Below, piece by piece: positions 38,701 to 47,700 of a stretch of 64,000 bases of DNA. The DNA comes from Schistocephalus solidus. Taxonomy: Eukaryota > Platyhelminthes > Cestoda > Diphyllobothriidea > Diphyllobothriidae. Within the stretch, counting starts at the first letter, position 1; the number at the start of each line of letters is the position of its first letter. Below the pieces are notes generated by a model that searched no databases, was not told the origin of the DNA, and saw only the letters and a list, made by a program, of their open reading frames with translations. The DNA is taken from NCBI GenBank assembly GCA_017591395.1, contig WEDG01001008.1:1-64000 (forward strand), written 5' to 3'. The translations under genes were made by a program, and so were the position numbers.

Positions 38701-41700
38701 TTTGCCATTGATAATAACCGTAACGTACTTCCTCCGTGCCTAAAACTCAGTCTTGAACGTGGCCAGAATGGAGTGCAACTTTGAACCGGAGTGGACTGAC
38801 GAGCATTTGGAACGCCTCATCCTCCTATTGCATACCTTTGATTTGGAGGGTTGGCTTTCTTGACAGTAATCTTCCTTGTGCCCTCGCTTATGGCATGTCT
38901 GACAAACGCACTTCTTAAATGAACAGAGGCGAACGAAATGCCAATCACCGCATTGCTAACTTGTTGTTGGCGGTTTTCTGGGAGTGGAGTCTTGGGAATC
39001 GTGTAGTGACAACGACTTTGTGCGGGTGATAATATGAACGCTGGTGGCGGCAAGTGAGCAACTGGGTTGCTCCGCAACCGCAGAACCACATGTAAGATTA
39101 TTGAGCCACTGACCTTCGGCAGTTAATTTCTACAGAGTGGAGTCGGGGTCCTGTTCAATTTTGCGGAGCAGACGGGTTCTGATTTCAGCATCGCGGGGTG
39201 ACTAAGGAGCGCACACGAAGATGAGGCACTTCAATTAATCTTCTGTCATCGTTCAGAGCTTGAAATTTTCACACCCGCGGTTGACAATACTGGCGAGCGT
39301 CAGAAAATCGTCTGTATCGTTCTTCACCAGTTTGAGGCACTGGTATCGAATATTGAACAGTGATGACTTCTCCCCGAAGATCTCTGAAAGTTGTTTAACG
39401 GTTTCATCGAACGTGAAATCACGAAGGTTCTTCGGCAGAAGCATGACAGTGTACCGCTTGTGCTAGTTGATACCCAATTGGCACACCTTCCATGCATCAT
39501 CGTATTTGGCAAATTCAACGCAAATATCTTCCCAACGCCTTTCCTAAGCATCCAAAGTCACACCGGAATCGTAAATAAATTAAGTGAGGCAAGCAGCAAC
39601 TACGTCCGCTGACGTGGACTGTTTCCCAGAGGTTTCTGGATCGAAAAAATGCAAACTGAATTGTTGCATCATTGATTGCATCATCTCTAAGTGTGCTGCC
39701 TCGAACTGAGCCCGTTGATGCAGGATAGACATTACGTGCTCCGCGGAAATAGACATCTTGAGTTCTGCGTCGCCTCAAGCCTTGAGGGTGGCCGTCCAAC
39801 AATTCGGTCGAATCTTCAAACGAGAACTCAACAGCATGGGCGGAAGAGTAGAAGTCTCCGATATCTTATTACAGTGTATTTGAGGCAAAAAAGAACGTAC
39901 GAGTATTTACAAGGTTGAGCTGCAATCGGATCAGTCCGATAGTTTCCCTGAGGGTTTATCATCTCGACTGGCCGTCCGACGTAACCGAATGATTGAGTAG
40001 AGCACTAATCCCTGTCGGCAACTTGCGCACGGCCTATGGGTGGATCGATAGTAGATTGTGGGAAGAGTCGTCAGGGTGTTGTGTAGTGAATCTGTTAGGA
40101 AGGCTACTCCTTACACGTTCAATAACTGACACAGATAGTCGCATACTAGTTTACGGTAACCAGGCTTATTTTTATCCCTATATCATGGTTAACTCGTTAA
40201 TTCATACCACGTAGTTTGGATAAGGAAGGCATCCGACTTGCTGTACAGGGTGTTTTTATGTCAGTGAGCTGCCGCTCCTCCGTGTGCGCGTATAGTTACC
40301 TATTTCGATGGTATCTTTTTCCTTGGAAAAATGATGCGATGAGCTCTGATGTTCTTTTAATTATGTCCAGAACTCCTAGGGTGACGCCTTACATCAGAAG
40401 ACAAAAACAGCAATTAGGGTTAGAGGGGAATCCAATTCCACTTATCACCACCCCTCCCGTCAACTATCACACCGCCGGAAACGCCTGTCTCGGTTCACAA
40501 ATTGAGGAAGTTCCGGGAAAAGGGACGTTGGGTATGTATAGCGTATCCGTGAGGACTCTGGATTCAGTAATGTTGACTAGATGAAAGCCGACAGATAGGG
40601 CTACGCATTTTAGTGTCGCGCAGAGGCCGCAATAATTAATCACGGCAGGCAGTTGAGAGACCGGAATAGTAAACGAGGGGCATTCTGTGAGCGGAAAAAT
40701 CGCACACACCTCCCTCCTTTCATCTTATTGACTGCCCCCCACCCGGACGCAGCACGACCTCGCTCTATCACTCGGTCCAGTGCATATGCTCTGATTCTCA
40801 CCCCCCAGCCCTTCTAACAGTTGGACATGCATGCATACATCCACACACATCTGACAAGATAAGCTCAAACAGCCAGGCTGTGAGGAGCAAACTACTTTGT
40901 TCCCTAGTCTGCGGTGCCTCTTCAATTAGCGAGTCCTGGTTACCGCAAGCCGCCTTGTCTGTGCTTTTTTTCCTGCGTTCGCCTTAAAGGATTTATCCCG
41001 GCAACCGTTAATGCAGGAGACATGAGATCAATTTTAGTAATGGTAGCCAACATAGACACCGACCTAATTGCTTCCCAGACGCCAGTTTTGATAGATATTT
41101 ATCTCCAGTGGGGGATGTAAATGCGATCAGGAGACTTGATGCTATTAGCTAACAGTTAATGAAATCTTGTTGCTAAGGGGTGAGGGATCAGCCTATCTGG
41201 GACTCGTTAAGATGGGGATTTTTCGACTTACCTTACTGCACCATGTCCTATCCCCAGTCGAATAGACTCGGGCCTGCACTGGTTCAACCTGAGAAAGGAG
41301 GCGGAAGGAATGAGGCCGGTTCCGCCTTACCTGACCCAACTTTAACAAGGATAATGTTCTTTGATTTTTCAACTATGCTTACCTTGTGGTTTTGAAGGTT
41401 GCAGCCTATGATGCAGTCTGCAGCCTCCCCAAAATGGGTTTTTGTAGCACCATACTCCATCACTGATGAGAGGTCAGATTTATTTAGATTTGCCCCACGT
41501 TAGTTGATCGATCAGAATGCCTGAGGCTGATTGCTGGCTCAGAGACTGCGTCCATCTCCTGGGCTTAACCTTGGCTCGCCTTCGTAACGTGGTGGGTGGA
41601 GCAGAGACGGGTGAGGTCGATGTTGCGGGAGCTGGCTTGACTTTAGACCTATTCACGCCTTAATCACCACGCGCATCCGCATGGTTACACTGGCGGTCCT

Positions 41701-44700
41701 AATCGTCTGCGACAGACAAGTTTTCGACTGTTCGCGGCCTTTGCTGATTTCCCGAAGACCTCACTCTTCTTGCTCTGCTATCAGGCCATCTCTACATTCC
41801 TCGCCAAATAGATGTGGTCCTCATATAGCCTGCTGGTTAAACTGCCGTGGTCATGACAGACAAGAACAGGAATCACAAGTAATACAGGGGAATCAGGGCT
41901 AGGGCTAAGGTAAATTTAGTCTGGGACGAAGCCTCAGGTTAAAGCTGGTGTTGCAGGTAACACACGGGAATATTTGCCCTTCCTGGGCTACCTGTCCTGC
42001 GGGGGCGCAGAGGTGTGCATAAACAAGTTGGAAATGAAAAATTGGATTTGTTGGTTACGTTGTTTTTATTTTGCAAAATGTAGAGTTCCTATTTTTTCAA
42101 CCCTCTGAAACCTTGAAACATTCCAGGTAACACCACTTGCCTTCTTTTATACCAACAGACAGCCGAAGCCGCCGTTGGGGCCGACTTACAGAAGGAATTT
42201 GCTCGCCAGCGGGAACATCTGGAACACTCCATGGCGGGACTGCGGAAAAAGTTAGCTAAGGACTCTGAGGTCCACAAATCTGACTACGTCCGCATCATGC
42301 ATGTAAGAATTTCAAAAAATAACGTTTTACAACTGGGGTTCCAGGGCCCTCTGGCTTTGGAGAATATTCCTGATAAACCGCTTTATGCAGATGAAGTCCA
42401 CTTAAAGAATAAGCTCCAACGAAGTAGGATAAACCTGCCGGGAAGCACGAGTGGGTTGGATGGATACAGGCAACCAATATCATAACGTGTATATTCGAAT
42501 GATATATAACGACGTTTTCTGCTTGCTCACATTTACGCACTTTCTTTTCAGTGTAAGTTAGAGGTACTACCTCAAGCAATTTCAACCGAAATTCAAAAGT
42601 ATGCCTTTGATTCAGAAAGATTACTTAATTAGTGGTATAATATTAATTATCTTACAGTATAATATCAAGCCTTTAAGTCATGCCGGGAAGCTGACTTGGA
42701 AACGTGCTCCTTTTCGGTCGCATTCAAAACTGCACTCTGTAAAAAAATAACTAATTAGGTCGGAAAAATTTTCCAATTGATTTTTGTGGCCCATATAAAT
42801 TTTAATAGATTTCGTAGAAAACATGAAAAAAAAACATTATTTCTTGCACTCATTTAGTAGGAAAGTTAGTGAAGAAGGTTGGTCCATTCCCCGGAATCAT
42901 GACTTAATTCGTCTGAGCTTTCGAACTCTTAATGGACTTCATCGTCAAAGATAAAACAGCAATATAAACGAGTAATATTTATGTGGGGGGGGGGGGCAGG
43001 GGCAGGGGCGAATCAGACCTCAGTGGCGCCAGTCCAGAGGTGACTACGTAGGACCCTGTATGCCCGATAAATCGATTTACCGAGTTCTCATTGGTGGCCC
43101 AGGCTTCAATCAATTCTCGCCTTGCCTTGCATCTGGCGTGGGTGATGATCTTCGTGACTGCGAAAGTTAAACTCGTGACCCGTTTCGTAGGTGTGGGCAG
43201 CCTCGTCTCACAGCAAGCTTATGCTCGTGTATGCGCGATCCAAGCGTACGTCCAGTCTGTCCTGTGTAGTTACAGGAACAGGTTTGACGCGGGATGCGAT
43301 ACACTACCCCCCGACTGCTCATTAGGATTTCATTTGTTCTTGATTCTCATGACCTTACTGCAAATGGTAGCTTTGGGTCGGTGTGCAATTCCGACACCAA
43401 GTCCCGCAAAAATGCGCTCGGTTGCTTCTGACACGCCCTTGATGTATGGGATCGCGTGCCATACCGTAGGGGGTTGGTTCTGGTTGGGTCCTCCGGAGGC
43501 GAACAAGTAGGCATCGGCTTATGAATGCCTTCGGATAGCCGTTTCGCATAAACTGGTCGCGAAACTAACGGCCCTCACGTACTTTTTCCACCGGGTTGCT
43601 TCAATGGGTCAAGATGCGTTTGAACAGTGTTCTCACACAGTTTCGTTTATGAGTCACCGGATGGTTGCTGTGAAAATTGAAAAGCTGCTCTGGCTCGCTT
43701 CTACGATCTGTCAAAGTTTCATACACCAAATGTTCCCTTGCGGCCAATAGTCGCCCTGAATGGCAGCCCCACCAATAATCTAGCAAAATGGATGTACTCG
43801 AAACTGAAATTCCTCCAACACAATCCGCCTGCCTCAGTCCGTTCAGCCTCCCAATTCCTGGCAGACCTCCAAGGTTGGAGGATTCAATTGGACGAATTGA
43901 TGGTCTCTTTTGTCGTGACGTCCTTATCCACATCCATCCCGCCGAGTTTAGCACAAGAAGTCTTGCGCAATAAACTTGAGGAGTCACACGACGAAACCCA
44001 GAGTTCTCTCAAAATTGAAAACCTTATGAAGCTATTCGAATTTTGTCAAAAGACCTACTTCACCTTTGCCGGAGAAACCTTTGAGCAGATCAAGGGAGTT
44101 CCAATGGGCTCGCCGATCTCCAGTTTAGTGGCAGAATTGGTCCTACAAGAGCTGGAGAAAATCGCTTTCACCCAACAGCAGCCTATCTTTTGGCGCCGTT
44201 ACGTAAACGACACATTTGTTATCGCGAAGAGGAACATGCAGCAGCATTTCCATGATCACCTTAACTCGATCTTCCCAGATATAGAATTCACGAGGAAGGA
44301 AGAATAAAAGCAGCAGTTCCCCTTCATTGATGTACTTCCCAGGCGACGTCACAAGGGCGAAATAGAAATGGCCGTCTACAGGAATGTGACGAACACCACA
44401 CAGCTTCTCAATTTTTACAGCAACCATCCGGTGGCTCACAAACGAAACTGTGTGAGAACATTGTTCAAACGCATCCAGATCCATTGCGGCAACCCGGCGG
44501 AAAAAGCATGCAAAGCCCGTTACCTCCGCCGATGCCTACGTGTTCGCCCCCGAGGACTCAACCAAAACCAACCCCTACGGTATGGCATGTGATGCAATGC
44601 ATCAAGGGCGTGTCAGAAGCGACCGAGCACATTGTTGCGGAACTTGGTGTCGAAATTGCACACTGACCCAAAGCTACCATGCGCAGTTAGGTCATGAGAA

Positions 44701-47700
44701 TCAAGGACAAATTATATCCTAAAAGCAGTCGGCGGTAGTGTATCGCATCCCGTGCCAAAACTGTTCCTGTAACTGCACAGGATAGGCTGGACGTATGCTT
44801 GGATTGCGCATACACGAGCCTAAGCTTGCTGTGAGACGGGGTGACGGTTTATCGCAAGTGGCTACCCACACCTACGAAACGGGTCACGAGTTTAACTTCG
44901 CTGCCACGAGGATAATCACCCACGCCAGATGCAAGACAAGCCGAGAATTGATTGAAGCCTGAGCCTCCGATGAGAACTCGGTCAATCGATTTATCGATCT
45001 GGCGCCGGCATACAGGGCTCTGACGATGAACGAACAAACTTTTTCTTCTTCAATTATACGCACACCTGGAATTCGGACATTCGCCTCCATTCAGGAAAGT
45101 TAATTTTCTTGAAATTTATACTTTAAGAAAGGGCATCTTTCGAGTTTAAAAATGTTTAAAATTTCCGGATTGTTTTGAACTCAGCCCACCGTTACACTTT
45201 TATTTAGGGTTGCTGAACTACAGGTGGTACACCTTCTTAGGGAAAGCACACATTTCTCTGCGCAATAAGGAAGACGTCATATAGGGCTCACAAAAGTGCG
45301 CGACAAATGTGAACCATGGTTTATACCGTAGAGGCAGCGTTAATAAATGCAAGAGTACGATACTTTATGCATGGAAATTTCATGGTCATAAACAGAAAGT
45401 TTTTATGACCGAAAGATGCCCTCTGCTTAAGTATAAGATTTTTAGAAACGTTATTTACTGATAAATCAGTAAAAGAAATAATATAGTTGTGCGTTTTCTA
45501 TAACATATGTTTAAATTAAGAAGCGTATGGATAATCAATGGGAAAATGTGTACTACGTAAGTAGTATTTTTTACAGAGTGTAATGTTTTAAGACGACTAA
45601 AAATGCTCTCATTAAAAAGTTGTTTTTCTGGCGTGACTGAAATATCGTGCGATTGCGTTACATCATAACTAATAATTAAACTTCACCTGGTTGTCCTTTC
45701 TAGTAGAAAACACATTGCCGAATTTCTACACGTCTACTCTGAACCCCAGCTTCTAACTAGTGTTTATATGCAAGATATCTTTAATAGATTTAGCTGCGAT
45801 GTTCATTTCGACCGCACACATAACCCTAATCCCATCTCCAAGGTTACACCTATATGCGCATTAAGCGGATCTCTCCCGTGTCGTACGGCAAATCTTTTTG
45901 AAGTAACATGTGCAGGCAATCCTATTGTAGCCAGCGTCAGCCTAAAGAGCACGCCCAACCTGCTATGTAAATAGACGATGTGGACGTACTGAAAGGTACA
46001 TTGAATTACCATACAGCTATTTATCCACCGCATTTTGTTCATTGGCAAGAAATGTCGAGTGAAAAGTTTGTTGATGCCTTGCCACGTTCCACATGTCATA
46101 AAAGCGATTTCATTTGTGGGCTTTCGGCGGTAACTGATAGGTAACTAGCTCGGTCACGCCTGATTCTTTTGTCATCGAATGCACTAGGAGTTTTTCAGGC
46201 CGCAACCTTCGTTGGTTCGCAGACAATAAGCGATGTACTCTCCACTCCGCCGCTGCTGGACAGGCTAGGGAGCTCACAGTCAAACTATCGGGTAGATACC
46301 ATCTTCTCTCAGTCTTGTCTTCGCAGATACATGGTGTACGCTGATAAGGTTGGTTGTTTCCAATTGGAATTATTCAGTCGGATTACTAACTACCAATGAC
46401 ATACCGGCTATTATGCTGCTAGTCACTGCTGAATTAGACACATCATACCATGGAAAATTCTTCATAACCAAATAAGAATCCTTCGTTTCAAAGCAATTTT
46501 GTTAGCAACTATGCGTGTAAGCGACGGATTTACTTTTAGAAGACTGAATTTCTGCAACTCATGACCATGTGAATTACACTTCTGCGTTTAGACATGAGTT
46601 GAAACTTATCGGAAACGCAAACTTAGCGGAATAGTTAAAGAATTAATAGGCTTTTGATGTTAGAACTCAATAAAAAAACTGGATGAGTCAGAATTTGGAG
46701 GGCCGAGTGTTAAGTGTCCTAACATTTGATCACTTACAAGCTCAAATGTTCCTTCGCACGGGATAGACTGTAATTTCTTTGAATGAAAAAGCAAGATTTG
46801 CTTGGGAACTTTATGGCACATTCTGTTAGAAGTCCGACATTACTTATTTGTGGTGCTTGGGTTGATGAGAATTAGAATGATATTCGGCTGTAGATAGCTC
46901 AGCAGCCACCATTCTTCAGTTTAGGCGTTAAACTGCGATTTTAACTAACTGACATCCCATTCATCATGGGAAATTTATCGTTCGATGTGCGCCAAGGTCA
47001 TTCCTTCAAAAACACGTTTTCTTCCAAAACTCATGTATGACGGTCCTTGTACTGCCGAATTAGTTTATATTTAAATGGTTATCGCTTTATCCTCTTAGCT
47101 TCTCGATTTTCTCGACATTCCAGAACATCTATGCAATTAATTTGCCAAACAAAACTTCTGTGGGTTGACGGACAGTTGCTCGCAGCTACATTATGACGTT
47201 ATTTTTCACTAAATGGCCTGCTCAAAAGTTGTGGTCATAGTGTGGTTTCAGCTAAATTTCTCAAGTCTTGGCTGAATGACGCCTAGATTACTTGCAAATA
47301 TTTCGGTAACATTTCTTCAGTTTCAACTGTCACAGTTTGAAGAATGCAAACTATATTTAGAGCTGATGGACAACGCACACAATATTTAATTACAGACAAC
47401 AAAAACGCCATGAAAAATATGCTTTTACTTTCGGACAAAATAACGCAGACGCTTGAAGATAAACTAGTATTTTGGCTTTCGCCATGCGCTTTATATATTG
47501 CCCTTTTTTAGGAAAATGTGAACCTTATCGAAGAAATCAATAAACTGCGTGCTGAGTTGAAACTTGGTCGAAACCGTATTAGGGACTTGGAAGCGACCTT
47601 GGGCATCAACCGACGGCAGGGTGAGGCCGCACGGAAGGTACTGGAGAGGATTGTGGGTCGTCGCCCGAACCCCGTGATTGTACAGGAGCTAGAGGAGGCT

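Larger units (their letters stand above)
35264..40115 (-). mobile_element. Ty3/Gypsy LTR retrotransposon, inactive, antisense in CFAP57 intron 11
   Basis: A complete architecture of ~4.85 kb on the minus strand: 5' LTR (39767-40115), gag with zinc knuckles, protease, reverse transcriptase, RNase H, integrase, polypurine tract and 3' LTR (35264-35615). PR-RT-RH-IN order identifies Ty3/Gypsy. A purine tract AAAAGGGGGAAG abuts the TGG start of the 3' LTR. No clear target-site duplication was seen. The coding part has many stops and frameshifts, and the LTRs differ by visible substitutions and small indels, so the insertion is not recent. Confidence 0.9.
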
